From an uncultured Alcanivoracaceae bacterium (GTDB lineage Bacteria > Pseudomonadota > Gammaproteobacteria > Xanthomonadales > Marinicellaceae): a DNA stretch of 51,181 nt. Below the pieces are notes generated by a model. It had not been told where the DNA came from, searched no databases, and worked only from the letters and a program-made list of their open reading frames with translations. The DNA lies in NCBI GenBank assembly GCA_947311585.1, contig CAMZLQ010000014.1, positions 1-51,181 of the forward strand. The letters run 5' to 3'. Both the position numbers and the translations under genes were made by a program. Position 1 is the first letter of the stretch. Each line of letters begins with the position of its first letter. Below are positions 27,442 to 35,358 of this stretch, one piece after another.

Positions 27442-28320
27442 TTATATTTCAAATTTAATCACTATTGACGGATCGGAAAAATCCGCACTGCCTAATGATA
27501 TTTGCCCTTTACCGAGCAATACCGTTTTGTCACGATGAAGGCGCAAACTGTTGCCTCCAATTTCTAACCATGTGCCATTGGTGCTTTGATCTACTATTTT
27601 AAAATTCCCATCTGAAAATTGGATTTCTGCATGTAAACGGGATGCCATGGGTGCTAATATCTGTATATCGCACTCTTCTCCCCTGCCTATGACTTTGTTC
27701 GGAGAGTTTTCGGTCATTTTGATTTTTCTGCCATTGATTTCCAATTCCATGCAGTAGTCGGATTCGGGCAGCTTTAAATCTAAAGCTGTCGAAATGCGCG
27801 TTACTTGAGACTCGTCTTTTTGCCAAAATATTTCTATAATTTTAACTGCCAATAATTTTCCTTTGACTTTCGTTTTACCCAGTGAACGGTAACGAACGGC
27901 ACAGTTTTCGTCATTTTCTTTAAACGTCACTGAGTTGGTGATAATTTGCCCTTTTTTAGCAAAACCAGCCATTCGTGCTGCAACATTAACCGTGTCACCG
28001 TAAACATCGCCATCCTCAGCAATAACATTGCCGTGGTGAAAACCAATCCTTATGCCGATGGGGTGAGAACCAAGAACAAAATTGCCTGCCACGCGTTCTT
28101 GCATGCCTACAGCCGCACAAATGGCATCATCTGCATTGGGGAAAGTGCACATAATTTCATCGCCAATAGTCTTAATCAGCACGCCATTGTGTTTATCTGA
28201 TACTTCGATTAAGGTATCCAATACAGCAGAAATGGCCGAACGTGCTTTATCGTCACCGTATTTATCAAACAGTGCTGTGCTTTGAGCAATATCGGCAAAA
28301 AGTACCGTTAATTTAGGCAT
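27442..28320 (-). CDS. Class III nucleotide cyclase domain fused to an FHA domain
   Basis: A 292-residue soluble protein. Residues 1-165 are a class III adenylate/guanylate cyclase domain: metal aspartates D10 (LFADIAQST) and D54 (IKTIGDEIM), with K50 at the position that often recognises adenine, and YGDTVNVAARM further on carrying the transition-state asparagine and arginine. Residues about 205-285 form an FHA phosphothreonine-binding domain (VIGRGEECDIQI, ASRLHAEI, DQSTNGTW). No sensor or membrane segment is present, so regulation probably comes through FHA binding of a phosphorylated partner. Its first eight bases overlap the end of the E1 gene. It is adjacent to small-membrane-protein, XpaC and TelA genes. 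Confidence 0.9.
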   Translation of the reverse strand: MPKLTVLFADIAQSTALFDKYGDDKARSAISAVLDTLIEVSDKHNGVLIKTIGDEIMCTFPNADDAICAAVGMQERVAGNFVLGSHPIGIRIGFHHGNVIAEDGDVYGDTVNVAARMAGFAKKGQIITNSVTFKENDENCAVRYRSLGKTKVKGKLLAVKIIEIFWQKDESQVTRISTALDLKLPESDYCMELEINGRKIKMTENSPNKVIGRGEECDIQILAPMASRLHAEIQFSDGNFKIVDQSTNGTWLEIGGNSLRLHRDKTVLLGKGQISLGSADFSDPSIVIKFEI

Positions 28321-30592
28321 TTTCTTTTCTCATTTCGGACAATTCCTTTAATCGTTCAACAACGATATTTTTATGTGGCAAAACCAAAGCAGAGGCATCA
28401 CCAAGTGGTGTAAAAGTATCAAACCCAGTTATTTTGCTAATTCTTGGAGGGTTTTTAAGCCCTTCAATAATAGCACTAACGACACCCTCACCTACCGATG
28501 CGGACTCTCTGCCTTCATCGACAATCAAAATTGTATCAAATTTTTGTGCTAATTGACAGATGCTTTTTTTATTTAACGGTTGTAACCAACGTAAATCCAT
28601 TGTTGCCACTTTATCTGTGTGCGTTAAGTTGAACTCCTTTATCGCCTCCAAACTCATGGGAACACCATTAGCATACGTGATGATGAGAATATCTTGTGCA
28701 TCTTTGTTGTAAACTTTTGTTTCACCAATAGCAATGGACTTGTCTTGAGTGGGGTAATCAAAACACCATTTATTATCACCCTCTTGGTATAAATCCTTTT
28801 TCATGTACAAGGCGATAGGTTCTAAAATGATGGATACACGTTTATCAATTTGTGCTAATGCCATTAATGTTCGCATCATTAGTACCGCATCATCTCCACG
28901 CGATGGACAAGCCACTATAAGTCCGGGTATATCTCGCAAAGCAGCCATAGAGTTATCATTGTGAAAATGCCCTCCAAAACCTTTCTGATAACCTAATCCA
29001 GGTATGCGTACCACCATTGGGTTGGCAAATTGATTGTTGGAAAAAAATTGTAAACTAGCCGCTTCACCTCGAATTTGATCGCAAGCATTGTGAAAATACG
29101 CCAAATACTGAATCTCAGGTATTGGAATCATGCCCATGTTTGCATAACCTTGTGCCAAGCCTAAAATGGTTTGTTCATCTAATAGAGTATTGAATACCCG
29201 TTTGGGTGAAAACTTTTTATACAAACCTTTGGTTAAGGTGTAAACTCCGCCTTTTTGTGCCACATCTTCGCCGAAAATCAGTGAATTATCGTATTTCAGC
29301 ATGATGTCGGTTAAGCCTTTATTTATCAAAACAGCCATGTGTTTTGCTGGCTGATTCTCTGGCAATAATTTCTCATTACCAAATATTTTGATGCGTTTGT
29401 CTTTATCTACGGGTTGGCTAGCTTGTTGATTGACTAACTGCTGAGAATAAGGAGCTAATGGTCGAACAACTTCTTCAATATCGGTAATACGCTCTTGCAA
29501 ATCCGCCTTGTAAGCTGAATCCATGCAACGCTTATTCATTCTTTCATAAAGGTCTAAAATATCCTTTGGCGACATGATGCCTGCATCTACGGCAATTTTA
29601 GCTGATTTTAACAAGGGATCTTTGGCTTCTTCTGCTTCTAATTCGTTTATATCGCGGTAATCCACTTCAAAATCAGTGCCTGCATGCCCCATTAAACGGG
29701 TTGTTTTTAAATGCAAGAAAACGGGTTTTCGCTCATAACGGCAAAAATTAACAGCACGTTGAATTTGCCTGTAACCATTTGCTAAATCTAAACCGTCTGC
29801 TTGAAAATATTGCAGACCTGGTCGGTGTTTGAAGTTTTTCTCAATCCAACCGCTGGGAGTCTTAACCGAAATCCCTATGCCATTGTCTTCGCATATAAAC
29901 AAGACAGGAACATCCAAGCCTTGATAACTTGCCCAAGCTGCGGCATTAAATGCTCCTTGTGCTGTTGAATGGTTGCTACTGGCATCACCAAAATTACATA
30001 TAATTATTGAATCATCTGGAATCGGCAAACCAGAATTGGAACGTTTTCCTAATTCAATACCAAGTGCTGTCCCTACTGCTTTTGGCAAGTGACTAGCAAT
30101 AGTGCTTGTTTGCGGTAAGACCCATAACTCTTTAGATCCCCAAACTTTGTGACGACCACCAGAGGCTGGGTCACTTTTACTGGCAGCAAAAGACAGACAG
30201 GTATCATAAATTGGATCAATTGATGGAATATGACGCGAACGCTCCATCATAAAGCCACCACTGCGGTAATGCAGAAATGCAGGGTCGGTATGACGGGTTA
30301 ATCGTCCTAACATAACACTGCCTTCGTGTCCTGATGAGCCGATTGTATAGAAAACTTTATTTTCCAAACGTAAAGCCCGCGCCATTAAATCCAGTTGTCT
30401 TGACATGATTTGCGATGTAAACATTTCGATAAACGATTTCTCATCTAAACCATATTCGTTTAAATTCAACAAGTTATCAGGATTTTTTAACGCTTTAACA
30501 AAGGCTTTAAAATTATCATCAACCACTTGAGCTCGATTAATGTTTTTTGATTTGTTAGTTAATTTGTTTTTTATTTTGTTAAGAATTGCCAT
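28313..30592 (-). CDS. 2-oxoacid dehydrogenase E1, fused alpha and beta subunits
   Basis: A 759-residue fusion of the alpha and beta chains of a branched-chain-type E1, which decarboxylates a 2-oxoacid with thiamine diphosphate and passes the acyl group to a lipoyl E2. The alpha part (about 50-370) has the cofactor motif FGDASSNHS (from 201) ending in EDNGIGIS (235-242). The beta part (about 410-755) has FGEDVAQKGGVY, RVFNTLLDEQTILGLAQGYA and FGGHFHNDNSMAALRDIPGL. No E2 or E3 gene is in the window. Substrate is unknown; the preceding gene is like glutaryl-CoA dehydrogenase, which raises 2-oxoadipate as a candidate. Six bases follow the preceding stop. Confidence 0.9.
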   Translation of the reverse strand: MAILNKIKNKLTNKSKNINRAQVVDDNFKAFVKALKNPDNLLNLNEYGLDEKSFIEMFTSQIMSRQLDLMARALRLENKVFYTIGSSGHEGSVMLGRLTRHTDPAFLHYRSGGFMMERSRHIPSIDPIYDTCLSFAASKSDPASGGRHKVWGSKELWVLPQTSTIASHLPKAVGTALGIELGKRSNSGLPIPDDSIIICNFGDASSNHSTAQGAFNAAAWASYQGLDVPVLFICEDNGIGISVKTPSGWIEKNFKHRPGLQYFQADGLDLANGYRQIQRAVNFCRYERKPVFLHLKTTRLMGHAGTDFEVDYRDINELEAEEAKDPLLKSAKIAVDAGIMSPKDILDLYERMNKRCMDSAYKADLQERITDIEEVVRPLAPYSQQLVNQQASQPVDKDKRIKIFGNEKLLPENQPAKHMAVLINKGLTDIMLKYDNSLIFGEDVAQKGGVYTLTKGLYKKFSPKRVFNTLLDEQTILGLAQGYANMGMIPIPEIQYLAYFHNACDQIRGEAASLQFFSNNQFANPMVVRIPGLGYQKGFGGHFHNDNSMAALRDIPGLIVACPSRGDDAVLMMRTLMALAQIDKRVSIILEPIALYMKKDLYQEGDNKWCFDYPTQDKSIAIGETKVYNKDAQDILIITYANGVPMSLEAIKEFNLTHTDKVATMDLRWLQPLNKKSICQLAQKFDTILIVDEGRESASVGEGVVSAIIEGLKNPPRISKITGFDTFTPLGDASALVLPHKNIVVERLKELSEMRKENA

Positions 30593-30598
30593 GGTATT

Positions 30599-31765
30599 TT
30601 AGAATGCATTTTTGCCAGTTAATTCACGACCAACCACCAGCTGATGAACCGTTTCGGTTCCTTCATAAGTGATAACACTTTCTAAGTTTAGTGCATGACG
30701 GATAGCCACATGCTCGGTAGTTATCCCTGCTCCACCCAATAAATCACGGCAATCACGTGCGATATCAATTGCCATGCGGACATTATTCCATTTAGCAATC
30801 GAGATTTGTGTGGGTTGCAGTTCACCTTTGTCTTTTAAACGCCCAAGTCTTAGTGCCAAAGTTTGAGCCGTGGTAATCTTACGCGCCATTTCAGCCATGC
30901 GCAATTGCACAATTTGGTTTTCATTAAGGGCTTTGCCAAACAAAATACGGTCTTGGGTATAATCCAAGACTTCTTGTAAACACGCTTGTGCACAACCAAT
31001 TGGCCCCCAAGAGATGCCATAACGCGCATTAGACAAACATGTTAAAGGACCTTTTAAGCCAATAACTTTTGGTAAGCGGTTAGCATCTGGAATGCGAACT
31101 TCATCAAAAAATAAAGCAGAGGTCACGGATGCACGCAATGACATTTTCTTTTTAATAACTTCGGTTGTGAAACCTTTGGTGCCTTTTTCAATCAAAAAAC
31201 CTTGCACGCCGTCATCAGTGTGTGCCCAAACGATAGCAATATCTGCTATTGAACCATTGGTTATCCACATTTTTGAACCATTAATAACCCAGTCATCTCC
31301 ATCCTTTTTTGCCCATGTTTTCATGTTCATCGGATCTGATCCACCGTGAGATTCTGTTAATCCAAAACAACCAATCACCTCACCTCTAGCCATAGGAGGC
31401 AGCCATTTTTTCTTTTGTTCTTCTGAACCAAATTCTGAGATGGGAAACATACACAAAGAACTCTGAACCGATGCAAAACTGCGCAAACCCGAATCGCCAC
31501 GTTCCAATTCTTGGCAAATTAATCCATAACAGGTATAACTCAATCCTGCACAGTCATATCCCTCAATGGTGCTGCCAAAAAGTCCTAAATCAGCCATTTC
31601 AGGAATCAAATCCATAGGGAATTCGTGTTTATCAAAAGCATCACCAATAATAGGCAATACACGTTCATCTACCCAACGCCCAATTGAGTCTTGCACCATG
31701 GTTTCTTCTTCTGAAAGTTCAGAACGGATATCGAATAAATCGAGTGGATTTAAGGTTTTTTTCAT
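30599..31765 (-). CDS. Acyl-CoA dehydrogenase, glutaryl-CoA dehydrogenase-like
   Basis: A 388-residue FAD enzyme of the acyl-CoA dehydrogenase family. The stretches CFGLTESHGGSDPMNMKT, GSKMWITNGSIADIAIVWA, LSNARYGISWGPIGCAQACL and the final LESVITYEGTETVHQLVVGR are closest to GcdH, which converts glutaryl-CoA to crotonyl-CoA with loss of CO2; the glutamate in YEGT is the catalytic base. I chose ATG 31765 (MKKTLNPLDLFD) because a GGGGA site lies seven bases upstream; the longer frame from 31789 would add eight weak residues. First gene of the operon running to telA. Glutaryl specificity is likely but not proven. Confidence 0.85.
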   Translation of the reverse strand: MKKTLNPLDLFDIRSELSEEETMVQDSIGRWVDERVLPIIGDAFDKHEFPMDLIPEMADLGLFGSTIEGYDCAGLSYTCYGLICQELERGDSGLRSFASVQSSLCMFPISEFGSEEQKKKWLPPMARGEVIGCFGLTESHGGSDPMNMKTWAKKDGDDWVINGSKMWITNGSIADIAIVWAHTDDGVQGFLIEKGTKGFTTEVIKKKMSLRASVTSALFFDEVRIPDANRLPKVIGLKGPLTCLSNARYGISWGPIGCAQACLQEVLDYTQDRILFGKALNENQIVQLRMAEMARKITTAQTLALRLGRLKDKGELQPTQISIAKWNNVRMAIDIARDCRDLLGGAGITTEHVAIRHALNLESVITYEGTETVHQLVVGRELTGKNAF

Positions 31766-31868
31766 TTGTTGTCCCCAAATAAATTGCATTAATATAAATA
31801 CAGAGTATTTTACCTCGAATCCGATTACTAAAACTAATGAAAAGAAGAAAACATAAAAGATTTAGCGT

Positions 31869-31898
31869 TTTACAGCCACTTCACTCTCATGTTATCAT
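31869..31898 (+). promoter_or_regulatory. Promoter of the ureide operon
   Basis: A -35 TTTACA (31869-31874) and a -10 TATCAT (31893-31898) are spaced by 18 bases, about 38 bases before the allantoinase ATG. No operator repeat was recognised. Confidence 0.5.
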
Positions 31899-31936
31899 GC
31901 ACAATTAACTAACCAATCCATAGCAAAGAATAAATA

Positions 31937-33271
31937 ATGAAAGCCATCTCCTCTCGCCATGTTTTTACCCAAGGAAAATTACAAGAAGCGGCTATTGTCT
32001 ATAACAAAGGAATCATTACCGACATCGTTTCAGCAAAAGACATTCCAAAGAACTGTCCACACCGCGATTATGGAGATTTAGTTATCATGCCTGGTTTAGT
32101 TGACACGCATGTTCACATCAATGAACCTGGAAGAACTGATTGGGAGGGCTTTAATACCGCCACAAAAGCCGCCGCGGCTGGTGGTGTTACCACAGTAATT
32201 GATATGCCATTAAATTGTATTCCGGTGACTACGACATTAGATGCGGTTAATGTTAAAAAAGCCTGTCTTAAAAACCAAATGTGGGTTGATATTGGCTTTC
32301 ACGGTGGTGTTATTCCTCATAATGAGCACCAACTTAAGGGCATGATGAAGGCTGGAATCAACACATTTAAAGCCTTTATGATTGATTCGGGGGTGGATGA
32401 ATTTCCTGAAAGTGACACAAACACTCTGGATAAAGCCATGCCTATATTAGCCAAAGGAGGAGCCACCTTATTGGTTCATGCCGAATTAGATAATTCCTGC
32501 CAGCAACCATTAATACATGATAAGGCATCCTATGATGAGTTTTTGAACTCTCGACCTCATAAATGGGAGTTAGATGCGATTGCGCTGATTATTCGATTGG
32601 CTCAAAAACACGATTGTAAAGTGCATATTGTGCACTTAAGCTCTGCAAAAGCCTTAAACCTAATTAAAGAGGCACAAGATAAAGGCATTAAGATTAGCGC
32701 AGAAACTTGCCCGCATTACCTCATTTTAAATTCCGAAAGCATTCCAAATGGTGACGGACGCTTCAAATGTTGTCCGCCTATACGAAACCACCGCAATCAA
32801 ATGGCATTGTGGCAAGGGCTAGAGCAAGGAATAATAGACTTTATTGTTTCTGACCATTCGCCTTGCACTCCTGCATTAAAACGCCTTGAAGAACAAAACT
32901 TATGGGATGCTTGGGGCGGCATTTCATCATTACAATTTGGATTAAGTTTAATTTGGAACTATTTGAAAATAAACAACTATTCTATTGAATATTTAGTTAA
33001 ATGGATGTGTGAAAACCCTGCAAAACTAGTTGGTTTAGAGAATCAAAAAGGACAAATTAAAAAAGGTTTTCAAGCAGATTTCGTTATCTGGAACCCAAAC
33101 AAAGAACACACCATTGACAAAAAAGAAATATTATTCAAAAATAAAATGTCAGTCTATGAACAACACAAAGTTTTTGGTGTCATAGAACAAACCATTTTAG
33201 CAGGTGTGGTGATTTATGATAAAAATAAAGAGAATAATTTCACGCATAAACCAAATGGCAAATACTTATAA
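31937..33271 (+). CDS. allB: Allantoinase
   Basis: Hydrolyses allantoin to allantoate. The 444-residue amidohydrolase has the metal motif DTHVHINEPGRTDWEGF (H58, H60), which is characteristic of allantoinase rather than dihydroorotase, the carbamylated-lysine region TFKAFMIDSGVDEF (around 138-150), a metal histidine in LVHAELDN and VHIVHLSSAKAL, and DHSPC (about 312) with the catalytic aspartate. Length is typical (about 450). First gene of the four-gene ureide operon; allantoicase follows after 27 bases. Its product allantoate is the substrate of that next enzyme. Confidence 0.93.
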   Translation: MKAISSRHVFTQGKLQEAAIVYNKGIITDIVSAKDIPKNCPHRDYGDLVIMPGLVDTHVHINEPGRTDWEGFNTATKAAAAGGVTTVIDMPLNCIPVTTTLDAVNVKKACLKNQMWVDIGFHGGVIPHNEHQLKGMMKAGINTFKAFMIDSGVDEFPESDTNTLDKAMPILAKGGATLLVHAELDNSCQQPLIHDKASYDEFLNSRPHKWELDAIALIIRLAQKHDCKVHIVHLSSAKALNLIKEAQDKGIKISAETCPHYLILNSESIPNGDGRFKCCPPIRNHRNQMALWQGLEQGIIDFIVSDHSPCTPALKRLEEQNLWDAWGGISSLQFGLSLIWNYLKINNYSIEYLVKWMCENPAKLVGLENQKGQIKKGFQADFVIWNPNKEHTIDKKEILFKNKMSVYEQHKVFGVIEQTILAGVVIYDKNKENNFTHKPNGKYL

Positions 33272-33298
33272 GACTGTAAAAAGAGGACAAAAAAATAA

Positions 33299-34267
33299 AT
33301 GAAAAAATTTACTCACTTAATAGACCTAGCTGCAGAACGCACGGGTGGCAAAACCTTGGAATGCAGCGATGATTTTTTCGCACCAATGGAAAATTTACTC
33401 AAGCCTGGACGCGGAATTTTTATAGAAGACAAATACACCGAACATGGCAAATGGATGGATGGATGGGAATCTCGTCGCAAACGCGTGGAGGGACATGATT
33501 GGGTAATTATTAAGCTTGGCTTACGAGGCACCATTGCTGGTGTTGATATTGATACCAACCATTTTTTAGGTAACCACCCTCCTCATGCTTCACTTGAGGC
33601 TGCTTGTGTTGCTGGCATTCCAACAGAACAAGACTGGGTAGAAATTCTTGACAAAAACCCATTGGAGCCAGGGTCTCAAAATTTATATGAAATTGAATCC
33701 AATAACGAATGGACGCATCTACGCTTGCATATTTATCCGGATGGTGGCGTTGCTCGCCTAAAGGTTTATGGTGAAGTCAAACCCGATTGGTCACAAGTGG
33801 ATAAAGAGGATGTGTTAGATTTAGCTGCTGTTGAGAATGGCGGCAGAGTTTTATCGTGTAATGATATGTTTTTTAGCCATAAAGACAACCTTATCATGCC
33901 TAACCGTGGCGCTAACATGGGCGATGGTTGGGAAACAAAAAGAAGAAGAGGACCTGGACATGATTGGGCAATATTAAAATTAGGTCATGCGGGTACGGTT
34001 AAAGAAATTGAGGTGGATACTTGTCACTTTAAAGGCAATTACCCAGATCGCTGCTCGATTGAAACTATATATGCACCTGATGCAAATGAAGAAAAGTTAA
34101 ATGGACTCAATTGGCAAGCCTTATTAGCTGAAACCAAATTATCAGCTGATAAACAGCATTATTTTACCAAAGAACTGCTGCACCATAATAAAATCACCCA
34201 TTTACGTTTGAATATTTTCCCCGATGGTGGCATAAGTCGCATTCGAGTCAATGGAATAATTGGATGA
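33299..34267 (+). CDS. alc: Allantoicase
   Basis: Hydrolyses allantoate to ureidoglycolate and urea. The 322-residue protein contains the two homologous allantoicase domains of about 155 residues each. Matching elements recur: TGGKTLECSDDFFAPMENLL and NGGRVLSCNDMFFSHKDNLI; then GWESRRKRVEGHDWVIIKLG and GWETKRRRGPGHDWAILKLG; and the closing LRLHIYPDGGVARLKVYG and LRLNIFPDGGISRIRVNG. The final four bases overlap the uraD start (ATGA). An allantoicase means the pathway here goes through ureidoglycolate and does not use allantoate amidohydrolase. Confidence 0.95.
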   Translation: MKKFTHLIDLAAERTGGKTLECSDDFFAPMENLLKPGRGIFIEDKYTEHGKWMDGWESRRKRVEGHDWVIIKLGLRGTIAGVDIDTNHFLGNHPPHASLEAACVAGIPTEQDWVEILDKNPLEPGSQNLYEIESNNEWTHLRLHIYPDGGVARLKVYGEVKPDWSQVDKEDVLDLAAVENGGRVLSCNDMFFSHKDNLIMPNRGANMGDGWETKRRRGPGHDWAILKLGHAGTVKEIEVDTCHFKGNYPDRCSIETIYAPDANEEKLNGLNWQALLAETKLSADKQHYFTKELLHHNKITHLRLNIFPDGGISRIRVNGIIG

Positions 34268-34776
34268 ATATTAACCAATTCAATCACTTATCAAGACAGC
34301 AAGCTTTTACTGAATTAGAAAAATGCTGTGGCAGCCAAACATGGATAAAAAGCATGATAAATGCGCGCCCTTTTTTGGATGCTGAGTCTTTGCATAAAAA
34401 ATCAGATGAGATTTGGTCAACTGTTTCTAGGGCTGATATATTGGAAGCTTTTAAGCACCATCCGCAAATTGGCAATATTGATGAATTAACAAAGAAATTT
34501 GCCAGCACCGCAACATGGGCTGGCAACGAACAACAAGGCACGGTACATGCATCCGATGAGGTGTTACATGAATTTAAAAAAGGCAATGAAGATTATTTAA
34601 ACAGGTTTGGTTTTATCTTTATTGTTTGTGCCACAGGTAAAAGTGCCCAAGAAATGTTGGATTTACTCAAATCCCGCCTTCCCAATGATGAAGCCATAGA
34701 ACTTCATATCGCCGCTGCTGAACAAAACAAAATCACCCACTTACGCCTTGATAAAATGCTAGAGGAAAAAATATGA
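34264..34776 (+). CDS. uraD: OHCU decarboxylase
   Basis: 2-oxo-4-hydroxy-4-carboxy-5-ureidoimidazoline decarboxylase, which makes S-allantoin from the product of UraH. The 170-residue protein has the family start FNHLSRQQAFTELEKCCGS, the catalytic H in HHPQIG (about 64-69, AFKHHPQIGNID), and the FGFIFIVCATGKSAQEMLDL stretch around 115-135. It is coupled by ATGA overlaps to alc before it and uraH after it. Confidence 0.95.
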   Translation: MNINQFNHLSRQQAFTELEKCCGSQTWIKSMINARPFLDAESLHKKSDEIWSTVSRADILEAFKHHPQIGNIDELTKKFASTATWAGNEQQGTVHASDEVLHEFKKGNEDYLNRFGFIFIVCATGKSAQEMLDLLKSRLPNDEAIELHIAAAEQNKITHLRLDKMLEEKI

Positions 34777-35099
34777 GTCCTATTACCACACACGTACTTG
34801 ATACTGCCAAAGGTTGTCCTGCCGCCAATATTGCCGTCACTTTAGAATATTTAGCTAAGGACAACTGGCGTTTAATTGCCACAGGAACAACGGATAATGA
34901 TGGTCGCATTATGGATTGGATGGATACTGATTCAAATAAAGGGGAATACCGCATCACCTTTGCAACAGCCAAATACCACAACAATAAAGGCTTTTTCCCG
35001 AGTGTCACAATTAATTTTATAATAGACAACCCCAAGCAACACTACCACGTACCTTTATTATTAAGTCCATTTAGTTTTTCAACCTATCGCGGCAGTTAA
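34773..35099 (+). CDS. uraH: 5-hydroxyisourate hydrolase
   Basis: A 108-residue transthyretin-like enzyme opening 5-hydroxyisourate. N-terminal THVLDTAKGCPAANI and the C-terminal YRGS tetrapeptide, which closes the active site and separates the enzyme from transthyretin, are both present. Histidine 7 and a later H in NPKQHYHVPLLLSPF match catalytic positions. ATGA overlap with uraD. No uricase gene is in the window, so the step that supplies its substrate must be encoded elsewhere. Confidence 0.96.
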   Translation: MSPITTHVLDTAKGCPAANIAVTLEYLAKDNWRLIATGTTDNDGRIMDWMDTDSNKGEYRITFATAKYHNNKGFFPSVTINFIIDNPKQHYHVPLLLSPFSFSTYRGS

Positions 35100-35105
35100 T
35101 TCCGG

Positions 35106-35357
35106 TTAATTAAAAATAGTGACACCAAAAACAGGTAGTACATTTTGAAAAAGTCGAATAATAAAAAGTATACTCATAGCAATCATTGCAAAAAAAAGGA
35201 ACTTTTTATTCTTTAAAAGTGACATCTTATTTTCAAGTGCCTTCACTTTCTGTTTATTAAATATCCCTTTTTCGTAATATAGTGAATAAAAGATATAAAC
35301 AGCATATGCAATAACTGCCAAATCCACTAAAACAAATATCTGATTACCAGAAATCAT
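35106..35357 (-). CDS. Small membrane protein, function unknown
   Basis: An 83-residue product with two hydrophobic helices (about 7-26 and 53-73) separated by a basic, lysine-rich cytoplasmic or periplasmic loop (KGIFNKQKVKALENKMSLLK). The gene begins one base after the DUF4139 gene stop, so it is probably translated from the same message. I recognise no family. It converges with uraH, with only six bases between the two stops. Confidence 0.6.
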   Translation of the reverse strand: MISGNQIFVLVDLAVIAYAVYIFYSLYYEKGIFNKQKVKALENKMSLLKNKKFLFFAMIAMSILFIIRLFQNVLPVFGVTIFN

Positions 35358-35358
35358 A

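Noticed and set aside
35096-35113. Palindrome TTAATT / AATTAA between the uraH and small-membrane-protein stops, as a terminator.
   Set aside because: Only A-T pairs, overlapping stop codons; too weak and readily produced by chance in AT-rich sequence.
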